Both the position numbers and the translations under genes were made by a program. Below the pieces are notes generated by a model. It did no database searches. It saw only the letters and a program-made list of their open reading frames with translations, and had not been told where the DNA came from. A stretch of DNA of 64,000 nucleotides from JAVDCA01 sp035293985. GTDB taxonomy: Bacteria; Pseudomonadota; Alphaproteobacteria; Rhizobiales; Xanthobacteraceae. The stretch is from assembly GCA_035293985.1 (NCBI GenBank), contig DATGLS010000037.1:1-64000 (forward strand), given 5' to 3'. This document shows, piece after piece, positions 1 to 9,922 of this stretch (its first letter is position 1; each line of letters opens with the position of its first letter).

Positions 1-2259
1 GAGCAGCCAGGGATGGTCCATGGCAAAGATGGTGAGCTCGGTGACGCCGCGCGCCTCGTCGAAGCCGACATTGATCGCGAGCTTGTGGCCGGCATCCTCG
101 CTCGCCTTGATGAAGCGGGCCTGGCGGATCTTGCGCGGCAGATCGACCTTGAGCCAATAGGCCGGATAATGCCGCCCGATATAGGCGTTGACGTCGGCCT
201 CGCTCCATTCGGTGAAGGCGCCGCGGAACTCGGCCTGCGCCGCGGCCAGGCGGCGGGCGCGGTTGACCTCGGAGAAGCCGCCGGTCAGGACCGGCTCGGT
301 CTCATAATAAAGCGAGCGCAACAGCTGCGCCTTCCAACCGTTCCAGACGCCGGGGCCAACGCCACGGATGTCGGCGGTGGTGAGAATGGTCAGCAGCTTC
401 ATCTGCTCGACGGATTGGACCACGGCCGCGAAATTCTCGATGGTGCGGCGGTCGGAGAGGTCGCGCGACTGCGCCACCGTGGACATCGTCAGATGCTCCT
501 CGATCAGCCAGGCCACGAGCTCGGTGTCGGCGGCGGAGAAGCCGAGCCGCGGGCACAGCCGCCGCGCCACCTTGGCGCCGGCGATCGAGTGATCCTCGGG
601 CCGGCCCTTGGCGATGTCGTGCAGCAAGGTCGTGATGTAGATCACCGCGCGATGCTCCGGCCTGATCTTGCGCATCAGGTCGCTTGCCAGCACGAACTCG
701 TCGTTGCTGCCGCGCTCGATCTCCTGCAAGAATCCGATGCAGCGGATCAGATGCTCGTCCACCGTGTAGTGGTGGTACATGTTGAACTGCATCATCGATA
801 CAATGCGGCCGAAGGCGCGGATGAAATGGCCGAGCACGCCGCTCTCGTTCATCCGCCGCAGCACGATCTCGGCGTCGTTGGAGGTGAGGATCTCCATGAA
901 CAGCCGGTTGGCTTCCGGATTCTCGCGCAGCTCCTGGTTCACGAGCTTGAGCGAGCGCGCCACCGTGCGCATCGCGTCGGGATGGAAGGCGAGGTTGTTC
1001 TTCTGCGCGAGGCGGAAGATCCGGATCATGTTGACCGGATCGTGCTTGAACACGTCGGGGGCGGCGAGATTGATGCGGTTGTTGTCGACGATGAAGTCGT
1101 CTGAATCGGGCACCCGCCGGCGGGTCAAATTGGGGCGGAAGCGCGCCATCATGCGGCTCAGCACCGGCGCCGGCTTGGCCTGCTGGTCCTCCAGCTTGGC
1201 GCAGAGAATGGCGGTGAGGTCGCCGACCTCCTTGGCGATCAGGAAGTAGTGCTTCATGAAGCGCTCGACGTCCTGCATGCCGGGATGGGAGGTATAGCCC
1301 AGCCGGATCGCAAGCTCGCGCTGCAGGTCGAAGGACAGCCGCTCCTCGGGCCGCCCGCTGACAAAGTGCAGGTTGCAGCGCACCGACCAGAGGAAATCGG
1401 CGCAGCGGCGGAAGGTGCGGTATTCCTGGGCGTCGAACACGCCGCGCTCGAGCAGCTCTTCGGTCTCGCGCACCCGGTAGACGTATTTGGCGATCCAGAA
1501 CAGCGTGTGCAGGTCGCGCAGGCCGCCCTTGCCGTCCTTCACATTGGGCTCGACCAGATAGCGCGACTGGCCGGCGCGGCGGTGCCGCTCCTCGCGCTCG
1601 GCAAGCTTGGCGGTGACGAACTCGGTCGCGGTGCCCTGCACCACTTCCTTGTCGAAGCGCGAGACCAGCTCGTCATAGAGCGGCTGGTCTCCGGTCAGGA
1701 ACCGCGTCTCCAGGATCGCGGTGCGGATGGTCATGTCGCCGCGGGCCTGGCGGATGGATTCGTCGACCGAGCGGGTGGCGTGGCCGACCTTGAGGCCCAT
1801 GTCCCACAGGCAATAGAGGATGGCTTCGGCGACCTGCTCGCCCCAGGCGGTCTGCTTGTAGGGAAGGATGAACAGCAGATCGATGTCGCTTTCCGGCGCC
1901 ATCAGGCCGCGGCCGTAGCCGCCGGTCGCCACCACCGCCATGCGCTCGGCGCCGGAGGGGATCGGCGAGCGATAGAGATGGCGGGTCGCCGCCGCAAACA
2001 ACACGCGGATGATCTCGTCCTGCACGACACAGAGCCGCTCGGCGCAGCGTCTGCCGTGGCGATCCTTCAGCAGCGCCGCCTGGGCCGCGGCGCGTGCGGC
2101 GACCAGTTCGCCCTTGAGCAGCTGCGCCATCGCGGTGCGGAAGACGTCCTCACGCCCGGCATGCTGCGCGGCCAGCGCATCGACCGCGGCAGTGACGCGG
2201 GCGGTGTCGAAAAACGCGGCGTCCTGCTCGCGATGGGCCGCGGTTACGAGATTGTCCAT
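1..2259 (-). CDS. glnD: [Protein-PII] uridylyltransferase / uridylyl-removing enzyme, partial (3' end outside window)
   Basis: GlnD adds and removes UMP on PII proteins (GlnB/GlnK) in response to glutamine and is the primary nitrogen sensor. Translating the reverse strand gives 753 open codons from an ATG at 2257-2259. The nucleotidyltransferase motif GGYGRG followed by SDIDLLF lies near residues 110-125. The GlnD linker follows, then an HD phosphohydrolase motif (LLHDIAKGRPEDHS) near residue 545. The frame runs off the window just after a stretch that looks like the start of the first ACT domain, so roughly the last 180 residues of a typical 930-residue GlnD are missing. The long plus-strand open frames over this gene are shadows. 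Identity is firm from the domain order. Confidence 0.95.
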   Translation of the reverse strand, partial: MDNLVTAAHREQDAAFFDTARVTAAVDALAAQHAGREDVFRTAMAQLLKGELVAARAAAQAALLKDRHGRRCAERLCVVQDEIIRVLFAAATRHLYRSPIPSGAERMAVVATGGYGRGLMAPESDIDLLFILPYKQTAWGEQVAEAILYCLWDMGLKVGHATRSVDESIRQARGDMTIRTAILETRFLTGDQPLYDELVSRFDKEVVQGTATEFVTAKLAEREERHRRAGQSRYLVEPNVKDGKGGLRDLHTLFWIAKYVYRVRETEELLERGVFDAQEYRTFRRCADFLWSVRCNLHFVSGRPEERLSFDLQRELAIRLGYTSHPGMQDVERFMKHYFLIAKEVGDLTAILCAKLEDQQAKPAPVLSRMMARFRPNLTRRRVPDSDDFIVDNNRINLAAPDVFKHDPVNMIRIFRLAQKNNLAFHPDAMRTVARSLKLVNQELRENPEANRLFMEILTSNDAEIVLRRMNESGVLGHFIRAFGRIVSMMQFNMYHHYTVDEHLIRCIGFLQEIERGSNDEFVLASDLMRKIRPEHRAVIYITTLLHDIAKGRPEDHSIAGAKVARRLCPRLGFSAADTELVAWLIEEHLTMSTVAQSRDLSDRRTIENFAAVVQSVEQMKLLTILTTADIRGVGPGVWNGWKAQLLRSLYYETEPVLTGGFSEVNRARRLAAAQAEFRGAFTEWSEADVNAYIGRHYPAYWLKVDLPRKIRQARFIKASEDAGHKLAINVGFDEARGVTELTIFAMDHPWLL

Positions 2260-2557
2260 GACATCTCCGGATATCGAACCGCGCCTGCCCTGTCACGACA
2301 CATTCTGCCAAGCCGCCCCTCTGATGCCCGGCCCCTGGGCGGCCGCGACAATGCCAATACGAAATCAACCAACAATATATTGGAAAAGCCTTGCATTTTA
2401 AGAGGGGGCGCCCCGATCCCCTGCTTCTTCTTGCCGCTGCTCCGGCTCCGCGCCTGCCCCCGCTTCCTGCAGGGCTGCCCCGCCGGAGGCTTCTCGCGGC
2501 TGACACTTCCGCTCTTCCCGACTATACGAGGCTCTATAGAAACGCCGGGAGAAAACC
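2260..2557. other. Divergent intergenic region glnD / osmC-like gene
   Basis: This 298-base gap separates two divergent genes, so both promoters should lie here. An AT-rich patch at 2360-2400 contains the perfect 10-base palindrome CAATATATTG (2373-2382), unusual in this GC-rich sequence and placed about 115 bases upstream of glnD. It may be a regulator site or a promoter core. No RNA gene or further ORF is convincing. Confidence 0.4.
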
Positions 2558-3067
2558 ATGGACGCGGCTGCGCTTCGCGCGATGCAGGCTCCGATCAAGG
2601 AGCGCCTGAAATCCGATCCCAAATCCGGGCTGATCACGCTCAAGGCCAGGGGATCGACCGACAGCGACGGTATCGCCTGCAAGATCGAGACCGGCCGGGC
2701 GATTGCGGTCGCCGGCCTGCATCCGGCCACCGGCGGCTCGGGGCTGGAACTCTGCTCCGGCGACATGCTGCTCGAGGCGCTGGTCGCCTGCGCCGGCGTG
2801 ACGCTGAAATCGGTCGCAACCGCCATCGAGGTACCGCTGCGCCAAGGGCTCGTGTTCGCCGAGGGCGATATCGATTTCCGCGGCACGCTCGGCGTCGACA
2901 AGGAGGCCCCGGTCGGCTTCTCCGAGATTCGCCTGCGCTTCGAGGTCGACACCGACGCAGCCCAGGACAAGCTGGATCTCCTGCTGAAACTCACCGAGCG
3001 CTATTGCGTGGTCTATCAGACCATCAGGAACGGCCCGCAGGTCGCGGTGACGATGCAGCGGCTATGA
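2558..3067 (+). CDS. OsmC-like family protein
   Basis: The product is 169 residues, typical of OsmC/Ohr-fold proteins, which are small thiol-dependent hydroperoxide reductases or relatives. The central segment EALVACAGVTLKSVA carries the conserved family cysteine at the start of the core helix, and the C-terminal half (RYCVVYQTIRNGPQV) fits the second conserved region, where many relatives have a cysteine in this position. The ATG is preceded by a purine-rich GGGAGAAAACC. Transcription is divergent from glnD. A role in peroxide detoxification is inferred from the family; the substrate is unknown. Confidence 0.8.
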   Translation: MDAAALRAMQAPIKERLKSDPKSGLITLKARGSTDSDGIACKIETGRAIAVAGLHPATGGSGLELCSGDMLLEALVACAGVTLKSVATAIEVPLRQGLVFAEGDIDFRGTLGVDKEAPVGFSEIRLRFEVDTDAAQDKLDLLLKLTERYCVVYQTIRNGPQVAVTMQRL

Positions 3068-3070
3068 GCC

Positions 3071-3241
3071 TTCACCCGCCCCTGGAGGGGGCGGGTCGAT
3101 CGCGCATGAACATGCGCGAGCGGGGTGGGGTGACAGTCTCCACTCAGGCACTGTTCGACGCTGCGAGACTGTCACCCCACCCCGTCTCACATTTCGCTTC
3201 GCTCGATCTGAGCCGACCCGCCCCCTCCAGGGGCGGGTGAA
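3071..3241. repeat. Large palindromic intergenic repeat (REP-like, family A)
   Basis: Perfect 28-base inverted arms lie at 3071-3098 and 3214-3241. A second inner inverted pair, GGGGTGGGGTGACAGTCT and its complement, sits around 3123-3140 and 3167-3184. The element fills almost the whole gap between the OsmC-like gene and the next ORF and could fold into a long stem. No coding potential. It resembles the dispersed palindromic elements seen elsewhere in this window but shares no sequence with them. Confidence 0.8.
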
Positions 3242-3252
3242 GAAATCACCCG

Positions 3253-4056
3253 ATGTCCTCCCATCTCGCCTTTCTCCTCGTCCTCGCCATCCGCATGGTG
3301 GTCGCCGCCTTCTTCGTGGTGTCGGCGTCCTTCATCGCCGAGCGCACCGGGCCCGTGATCGGCGCGCTGGTGGCGACCTTGCCGATCTCGGCGGGACCCT
3401 CTTACGTCTTCCTCGCGCTCGACCACGATGCGGCCTTCATCGCGGAAGGCGCGCTGGCGAGTCTGCCGGTGAATGCGGCGACGATCTTTCTGGCTCTCAC
3501 CTACGTGCTGCTGGCGCAGCGCCATGGGCTCCTGGTCAGCATCGGGTCGGCGCTTGCCGTGTGGTTCGGGCTTGCGGTGCTGCTGCGATCGCTCGACCTG
3601 TCGCTCGCCGGCGGGCTGATCGCCAACGCGATCGCCTTTGCCGTCTGCGTGCCGCTGCTGCAGCGCTACACTCATGTCAAAATGCCGCTGATCACCCGCC
3701 GCTGGTACGACGTTCCCTTCCGCGCCTTGCTGGTCGCGGTGCTGGTAGCGACGGTGGTGACGCTGTCGGGCTGGGTGGGGCCGGCGATCACGGGCACGCT
3801 GGCGCTGTTTCCGGTGGTCTTCACCAGCCTGATGCTGATCCTGCATCCGCGCATCGGAGGCAAGCCGACCGCGGCGGTGATCGCCAACAGCGGCTGGGGC
3901 CTGATGGGATTTGGCCTTGCGGTCGCGGTGCTGCATGTCGCCGTGCTGCGCTTCGGCTCGGCGATCGGCCTGAGCCTGGCGCTCGCGACCTGCATTGGGT
4001 GGAATCTGGCGCTGTGGTGGAACGGGCGGCGCAAAGTGGTGGTGGTGGCGAAGTGA
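3253..4056 (+). CDS. Multi-pass inner-membrane protein of unknown function
   Basis: The product is 267 residues and almost entirely hydrophobic, with about eight predicted membrane spans, for example LAFLLVLAIRMVVAAFFVV at the start and LALATCIGWNLALWW near the end. A short basic tail (NGRRKVVVVAK) closes it. No catalytic motif is visible and I do not recognise the family. It starts 12 bases after the palindromic repeat and converges on mutS with a 6-base gap. Reading frame and hydrophobic periodicity make it clearly coding. Confidence 0.8.
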   Translation: MSSHLAFLLVLAIRMVVAAFFVVSASFIAERTGPVIGALVATLPISAGPSYVFLALDHDAAFIAEGALASLPVNAATIFLALTYVLLAQRHGLLVSIGSALAVWFGLAVLLRSLDLSLAGGLIANAIAFAVCVPLLQRYTHVKMPLITRRWYDVPFRALLVAVLVATVVTLSGWVGPAITGTLALFPVVFTSLMLILHPRIGGKPTAAVIANSGWGLMGFGLAVAVLHVAVLRFGSAIGLSLALATCIGWNLALWWNGRRKVVVVAK

Positions 4057-4062
4057 CGCGGC

Positions 4063-6804
4063 TCACCCCTTCGGCAGCTTTGCCTTCAGCGCATAGAGCG
4101 CTTCCAGCGCCTCGCGCGGGGACATCTCGTCGGGGTGCAGCGCCTTGACGGCTGCGATCAGCTGCTCGGCTTCGCTCGGCAGCGCGGCTTCCGCGGCGGC
4201 GCGCGAGGGCACCGCGAACAGCGGCAGGTCGTCGGCGAGCGCACGCGCGGTCTGCCCGCGGTCCTGCGCCTCGAGCTTGGCGAGCACCGACCTGGCGCGT
4301 GCGATCACGGGCGCCGGCAGGCCGGCCAGCCGCGCCACCTGTATGCCGTAGGAACGGTCGGCCGAGCCGGGCAGCACCTCGTGCAGGAACACCACGTCGC
4401 CCTGCCATTCCTTCACCCGCACCGTGGCATTGAACAGGCGCGGCAGTCTGGCCGAAAGCGCGGTGAGCTCGTGGTAATGGGTGGCGAACAGCGTCCGGCA
4501 GCGGTTGCTCTCGTGCAGATGCTCGATCGCGGCCCAGGCGATCGAGAGGCCATCGAAGGTGGCCGTGCCGCGGCCGATCTCGTCGAGGATCACGAGCGCC
4601 CGCTCGCCGGCCTGGTTGAGGATCGCCGCGGTCTCGACCATCTCGACCATGAAGGTGGAGCGGCCGCGGGCCAGGTCGTCGGCGGCACCGACGCGCGAGA
4701 ACAGCCGGTCGACGATGCCGATGCGGGCGCGGCTGGCCGGCACGAAGGCGCCGATCTGGGCGAGCAGCGCAATCAGCGCGTTCTGGCGCAGGAAGGTCGA
4801 TTTGCCGGCCATGTTGGGGCCGGTGATCAGCCAGATCTGGCCGGATTTCTGCGACGGCGCCGGCGACAGGTCGCAATTATTGGCGATGAACGCTGCGCCG
4901 TCGCGCTTCAAGGCCTGCTCGACCACGGGATGGCGACCGCCTTCGATGGCAAACAGAAGCGAGGCATCGACCTCGGGGCGGACGTAATTGTCGTCGACGG
5001 CGAGCTTTGCCAGTGCGGTCGCGACGTCCAGCAGCGCAAAGGCGTGCGCCGCGGCGCGCAGGTCCTCGCCGGCGGCGAGCGCCTTCGCAGCGAGATGCTC
5101 GAAAATCTCGAGCTCGAGATTGAGCGCGCGCTCGCCGGCGTTGGCGATCTTGGCCTCGGTCTCGCCAAGCTCGGCGGTGGTGAAGCGCACTTGTCCGGCC
5201 AGCGTCTGGCGATGGATGAAGGTCGCATTGAGCGGCGCCGACATCAGCTTGTCGCCGTGCTGCGCCGTGACCTCGACGAAATAGCCGAGCACATTGTTGT
5301 GCCGGATCTTCAGGCCCTTGACGCCGGTCTCGTCGGCATAGCGCGCCTGCATCGCCGCGACGACCAGGCGCGAGGCGTCACGCAGCGAGCGCGCCTCATC
5401 GAGGGCAGCCTCGTAGCCTTCGCGCACGAAACCGCCATCGCGCTTGACCAGCGGCAGCTGCTCGGCGAGCGCACGCGCGAACTCGGCCGCCAGCTCGCGC
5501 GAAGGGCGGCGCAGCGCCTCGATCACGGCTATGACCTCCTGCGGCGGCTCGCCGATGTCGGCAAGCTTTGCAACCGCCTGGTCGGCGGCGAGAATGCCGT
5601 CGCGCAGCCCTGCGAGATCGCGCGGGCCGCCGCGTCCGACCGACAGCCGCGCCAGGGCCCGCGACATGTCGGGCGCACCGCGCAGGATGGAGCGGATGTC
5701 CTCGCGCACCGCATGGTCGGCGGCAAAGCAGGCCACCGCATCCAGCCGCCGCGCGATCTGCGCCGCGTCCGTCAGCGGTGCGGCAAGTCGCTGCGCGAGC
5801 AGCCGCGATCCCGCCGGGGTCACCGTGCAGTCGATGGCATCGAGCAGCGAGCCGCGGCGTTCGCCCGCGAGCGTGCGGGTCAATTCCAGATTGGCGCGGG
5901 TGGCCGGGTCGATCGCCATGGTGGTGCCGCTCGCCTCGCGCGACGGCGGCGACAGCGGTGGCCGCTTGCCGACCTGGGTGCGGTCGATATAGGTCACCGC
6001 GGCGGCAGCAGCGGTTGCTTCCAGCCGCGACATCGCAGCGAGGCCGTCCATGGTGGCGACCGCGAAATAATCGCACAGCCGCCGCTCGGCCGTGGCGCTG
6101 TCGAAGACGTCGCGGGTCAGCGGCGTCACCGCCGGCAGTTCGCGCAACACCGGGCCGAGTTCGGTGTCGCCATAGAGCGCGTCGGTGACGATGGCTTCAT
6201 TGGGGTTGATGCGCGAAAGCGTCGCCTGCAATTCGGCGCCGGCGCATTCCGTCACCATGAATTCCGCGGTCGAAATATCGATCCAGGCGAGCCCAAACCG
6301 GTCGCCGCCGCTCGAGGCGCGGGCGCGGGCGATCGCCAGCAGATAATTATTGGCGCGGGCATCGAGCAGCGTGTCCTCGGTCAGCGTGCCCGGCGTGACC
6401 AGCCGCACCACACGGCGCTTGACCACGCTCTTGTTGCCGCGGGCGCGGGCGGCGGCCGGATCCTCCATCTGCTCGCAGACCGCGACCCGAAAACCCTTGG
6501 CGATCAGCCGGTGCAGATAGTCGTCCGAACGCTCCACCGGCACGCCGCACATCGGGATGTCGAGTCCCTGGTGCTTGCCGCGCTTGGTCAGCATGATGCC
6601 GAGCGCCTTGGAGGCGATCTCGGCGTCGTCGAAGAACAATTCGTAGAAATCGCCCATCCGGTAGAACAGCAGCAGCCCCGGATGGGCCGCCTTGATCTCC
6701 AGGTACTGTTCCATCATCGGCGTGACCCGCGCAGCGGTGTCCGGTGTTGCTGCGGCGTCCGGCTCAGGCAAAGCGGGCGGAGAGATCGAGGGCTGGGCGG
6801 TCAT
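4063..6804 (-). CDS. mutS: DNA mismatch repair protein MutS
   Basis: A 913-residue full-length MutS. Near the N-terminus the mismatch-reading motif FYELF (in FYRMGDFYELF) is present, as is TPGTLTED of the connector region. The C-terminal ATPase has Walker A GPNMAGKSTFL, Walker B LDEIGRGTATFDGLS and the ATHYHEL switch. The protein recognises mispairs and small loops after replication and recruits MutL. It is transcribed convergently with the upstream membrane protein and divergently from pcaF. The antisense frame is open for 935 codons, but that is a codon-bias shadow. Confidence 0.98.
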   Translation of the reverse strand: MTAQPSISPPALPEPDAAATPDTAARVTPMMEQYLEIKAAHPGLLLFYRMGDFYELFFDDAEIASKALGIMLTKRGKHQGLDIPMCGVPVERSDDYLHRLIAKGFRVAVCEQMEDPAAARARGNKSVVKRRVVRLVTPGTLTEDTLLDARANNYLLAIARARASSGGDRFGLAWIDISTAEFMVTECAGAELQATLSRINPNEAIVTDALYGDTELGPVLRELPAVTPLTRDVFDSATAERRLCDYFAVATMDGLAAMSRLEATAAAAAVTYIDRTQVGKRPPLSPPSREASGTTMAIDPATRANLELTRTLAGERRGSLLDAIDCTVTPAGSRLLAQRLAAPLTDAAQIARRLDAVACFAADHAVREDIRSILRGAPDMSRALARLSVGRGGPRDLAGLRDGILAADQAVAKLADIGEPPQEVIAVIEALRRPSRELAAEFARALAEQLPLVKRDGGFVREGYEAALDEARSLRDASRLVVAAMQARYADETGVKGLKIRHNNVLGYFVEVTAQHGDKLMSAPLNATFIHRQTLAGQVRFTTAELGETEAKIANAGERALNLELEIFEHLAAKALAAGEDLRAAAHAFALLDVATALAKLAVDDNYVRPEVDASLLFAIEGGRHPVVEQALKRDGAAFIANNCDLSPAPSQKSGQIWLITGPNMAGKSTFLRQNALIALLAQIGAFVPASRARIGIVDRLFSRVGAADDLARGRSTFMVEMVETAAILNQAGERALVILDEIGRGTATFDGLSIAWAAIEHLHESNRCRTLFATHYHELTALSARLPRLFNATVRVKEWQGDVVFLHEVLPGSADRSYGIQVARLAGLPAPVIARARSVLAKLEAQDRGQTARALADDLPLFAVPSRAAAEAALPSEAEQLIAAVKALHPDEMSPREALEALYALKAKLPKG

Positions 6805-6934
6805 GGGAGGCGCAAACTAGCCAATTTCGCACCCGCGTCCTATCGCTTTGCGGGAGGTATCAGGGTTTTCCACGTTCAGCGACACCGAATGGGCATAACC
6901 GCCCCGCATCGATGCGAAGCGGGCTGCAAAACCG

Positions 6935-6981
6935 TCAATTGACCTCTTCTTGGGCCGCTCCTAAAACTCGCCATCAATTGA
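6935..6981 (+). promoter_or_regulatory. Candidate pcaF promoter flanked by two TCAATTGA palindromes
   Basis: A -35-like TTGACC (6939-6944) and a -10-like TAAAAC (6962-6967) are separated by exactly 17 bases and point toward pcaF, whose ATG is at 7012. The 8-base palindrome TCAATTGA occurs twice, at 6935-6942 overlapping the -35 and at 6974-6981 about where transcription would start. Two identical sites bracketing a promoter suggest a repressor or activator operator pair. This is inference from sequence only; the regulator is unknown. Confidence 0.45.
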
Positions 6982-7011
6982 GGCCGGATCCGGCATTGAG
7001 GGAGAAAACAG

Positions 7012-8220
<1,209 letters not shown>

Positions 8221-8230
8221 AAATGACAGT

Positions 8231-8262
8231 CCGGGGAAGCGCCCTTCGTGGCGCTTTTCCGG
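8231..8262 (+). terminator. Hairpin between pcaF and pcaH (attenuator-like)
   Basis: CCGGGGAAGCGCC and GGCGCTTTTCCGG form a 13-pair stem, with two G-U pairs in RNA, around a six-base loop starting 10 bases after the pcaF stop. No run of U follows, so it is at best a weak terminator or an mRNA-stabilising or processing hairpin. Confidence 0.45.
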
Positions 8263-8285
8263 ATTAGTTATATCCTATAATAATC
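8262..8285 (+). promoter_or_regulatory. AT-rich dyad overlapping a TATAAT box upstream of pcaH
   Basis: A perfect -10 consensus TATAAT (8276-8281) sits 55 bases before the pcaH ATG. It forms the right half of a near-perfect dyad: GATTAGTTATA (8262-8272), three bases, then TATAATAATC (8276-8285), differing by one inserted G. No good -35 is visible, which fits an activator-dependent promoter. Such a dyad over the -10 region looks like a regulator site giving pcaHG control separate from pcaF. Confidence 0.45.
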
Positions 8286-8336
8286 GGAGCCGTGGTCGCG
8301 GGCCTGCAGCCAAATGAGGCCCGGGAGGAGTTCGCC

Positions 8337-9038
8337 ATGACATTCGTCTATCCCGTCAAGAGCAATGACGCGCATCCGGCGCCGCTGTCGCCCGAGTACA
8401 AGAGCTCGGTCCTGCGCGCGCCCTCGAAGCCGCTGATCCCGATGCGCCATACGCTCTCCGAGCTGACCGGCCCGGTCTATGGCCATGAGACGGTGCGCGC
8501 GGGCGACGCCGACCTCACTACCCAGCACAAGGGCGAGCCGCTCGGCGAGCGCATCATCGTGCACGGCCATGTGCTGGATGAGGACGGCCGCGGCGTGCCC
8601 AACACCTTGGTCGAGATCTGGCAGGCCAACGCCTGCGGCCGCTACATCCATGTGCGCGACCAGCACCCGGCGCCGCTCGATCCGAACTTCACCGGCGCCG
8701 GTCGCGCGCAGTCGGATGCGTCGGGCTATTACCGTTTCGTCACCATCAAGCCCGGCGCTTACCCGTGGGGCAATCACCACAATGCCTGGCGTCCGGCGCA
8801 TATCCATTTCTCGGTGTTCGGCCATTCCTTCGTCTCGCGCCTGGTGACGCAGATGTATTTCCCGGGCGATCCGCTGTTTCCGTTCGATCCGATCTTCAAT
8901 TCGGTGCCGGACGAGAAGGCGCGGCTGCGCATGGTCTCGTCCTTCGACCTTGAAAACACCCAGCCGGAATGGGCGCTGTGCTACCGCTTCAACATCGTGC
9001 TGCGCGGCCGCGAGGCCACGCCAATGGAGAACAGTTAA
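8337..9038 (+). CDS. pcaH: Protocatechuate 3,4-dioxygenase, beta subunit
   Basis: PcaH carries the non-haem Fe(III) site of the intradiol dioxygenase that opens protocatechuate to 3-carboxy-cis,cis-muconate. The product is 233 residues. The expected four ligands are present: Tyr103 (in GRYIH), Tyr142 (in AYPW), His155 and His157 (in PAHIHF). The ATG at 8337 is chosen because GGGAGGAG lies eight bases upstream; a GTG at 8292 in the same frame has no ribosome site. The stop directly abuts the pcaG start, indicating translational coupling. Confidence 0.95.
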   Translation: MTFVYPVKSNDAHPAPLSPEYKSSVLRAPSKPLIPMRHTLSELTGPVYGHETVRAGDADLTTQHKGEPLGERIIVHGHVLDEDGRGVPNTLVEIWQANACGRYIHVRDQHPAPLDPNFTGAGRAQSDASGYYRFVTIKPGAYPWGNHHNAWRPAHIHFSVFGHSFVSRLVTQMYFPGDPLFPFDPIFNSVPDEKARLRMVSSFDLENTQPEWALCYRFNIVLRGREATPMENS

Positions 9039-9632
9039 GTGGCGAACAAGCAGGAAGGCATCACGCCATCGCAGACGGTCGGGCCGTTCTTCAAATATGG
9101 CCTGACGCCGGGCGGCCAGTACGACTGGAACGACGCCTTCACCAGCAATCTGGTTACGCCGGACGTCTCCGGCGATCGCATCCGCATCGAGGGCCGGGTG
9201 TTCGACGGCAACGGCGTTGCCGTTCCCGACTGCATGCTCGAAGTCTGGCAGGCCGACGGCCAAGGCCGCTTCGCCGATCCGCAGGACAAGCGCGCGCTGC
9301 CGAATGCAACATTCAGGGGCTTCGGCCGCTGCGGCACCGATAACAACGGCGCCTATTCCTTCGACACCATCAAGCCCGGCGTGGTGCCCGATCCCGACGG
9401 CAAGCCGCAGGCCCCGCATATCCTGCTCGCGGTGTTCGGCCGCGGCATGCTGCGACATCTCTACACGCGAATCTATTTCGCCGACGAGGCGGGAAATGCT
9501 GCGGATCCGGTGCTGGCGCTGGTCCCCGCCGACCGCCGCGCCACCTTGATCGCTGCCCGCAGGGGCGACGGCGTCTATACGCTCGATATCCGCCTGCAGG
9601 GCGACGGCGAGACGGTGTTCTTCGACGTCTAG
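9039..9632 (+). CDS. pcaG: Protocatechuate 3,4-dioxygenase, alpha subunit
   Basis: A 197-residue alpha subunit that pairs with PcaH. It begins with GTG immediately after the pcaH stop. The typical N-terminus ITPSQTVGPFFKYGL and the intradiol core (VPDCMLEVWQADGQGRF, HILLAVFGRGML) are present, while the Fe ligands are not retained, as expected for the structural subunit. The pcaB, C, D, I and J genes needed for the rest of the pathway are not in this window. Confidence 0.94.
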   Translation: MANKQEGITPSQTVGPFFKYGLTPGGQYDWNDAFTSNLVTPDVSGDRIRIEGRVFDGNGVAVPDCMLEVWQADGQGRFADPQDKRALPNATFRGFGRCGTDNNGAYSFDTIKPGVVPDPDGKPQAPHILLAVFGRGMLRHLYTRIYFADEAGNAADPVLALVPADRRATLIAARRGDGVYTLDIRLQGDGETVFFDV

Positions 9633-9662
9633 GTGGGCGACGATCTCGCCGCGGTTTCGATC

Positions 9663-9785
9663 GTCATGCCCGGGCTTGTCCCGCCTGCGCCGCCGAAGCC
9701 GCTTTGGCGAGGCGAAGGCCCGGGCATCCGCGTCGTTTCGCGCATGAGGCGCCGCGTGGATGGCCGGGACATGCCCGGCCATGAC
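9663..9785. repeat. Palindromic repeat, family C (copy 1, with internal insertion)
   Basis: Begins GTCATGCCCGGGCTTGTCCC and ends with the complementary GGCCGGGACATGCCCGGCCA plus TGAC. The outer arms match the copy at 36434-36520. This copy carries about 38 additional bases inside its left arm. It lies between pcaG and the TauD-like gene. A shorter related piece is at 13318-13346. Confidence 0.75.
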
Positions 9786-9922
9786 GTGCTTGGGGTTGTC
9801 ATCTCCTGTCTTGCGTCTGCCCGAGGTTATAGCTCCGGCCTGCGCCGGGACGACGGCGGATTGTGTTGCGCTTCCTTCAACTCCGGCTACCATGCGCACC
9901 AACAACAAGCCGGAGAAACGCC

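Noticed and set aside
1249..3240. 663-codon plus-strand frame across glnD and the OsmC-like gene
   Set aside because: Crosses two well-supported genes and shows no domain; glnD is coded on the minus strand here.
4135..6942. 935-codon open frame antisense to mutS
   Set aside because: It mirrors mutS exactly. High GC and third-position bias keep antisense frames open; no ribosome site and no recognisable protein.
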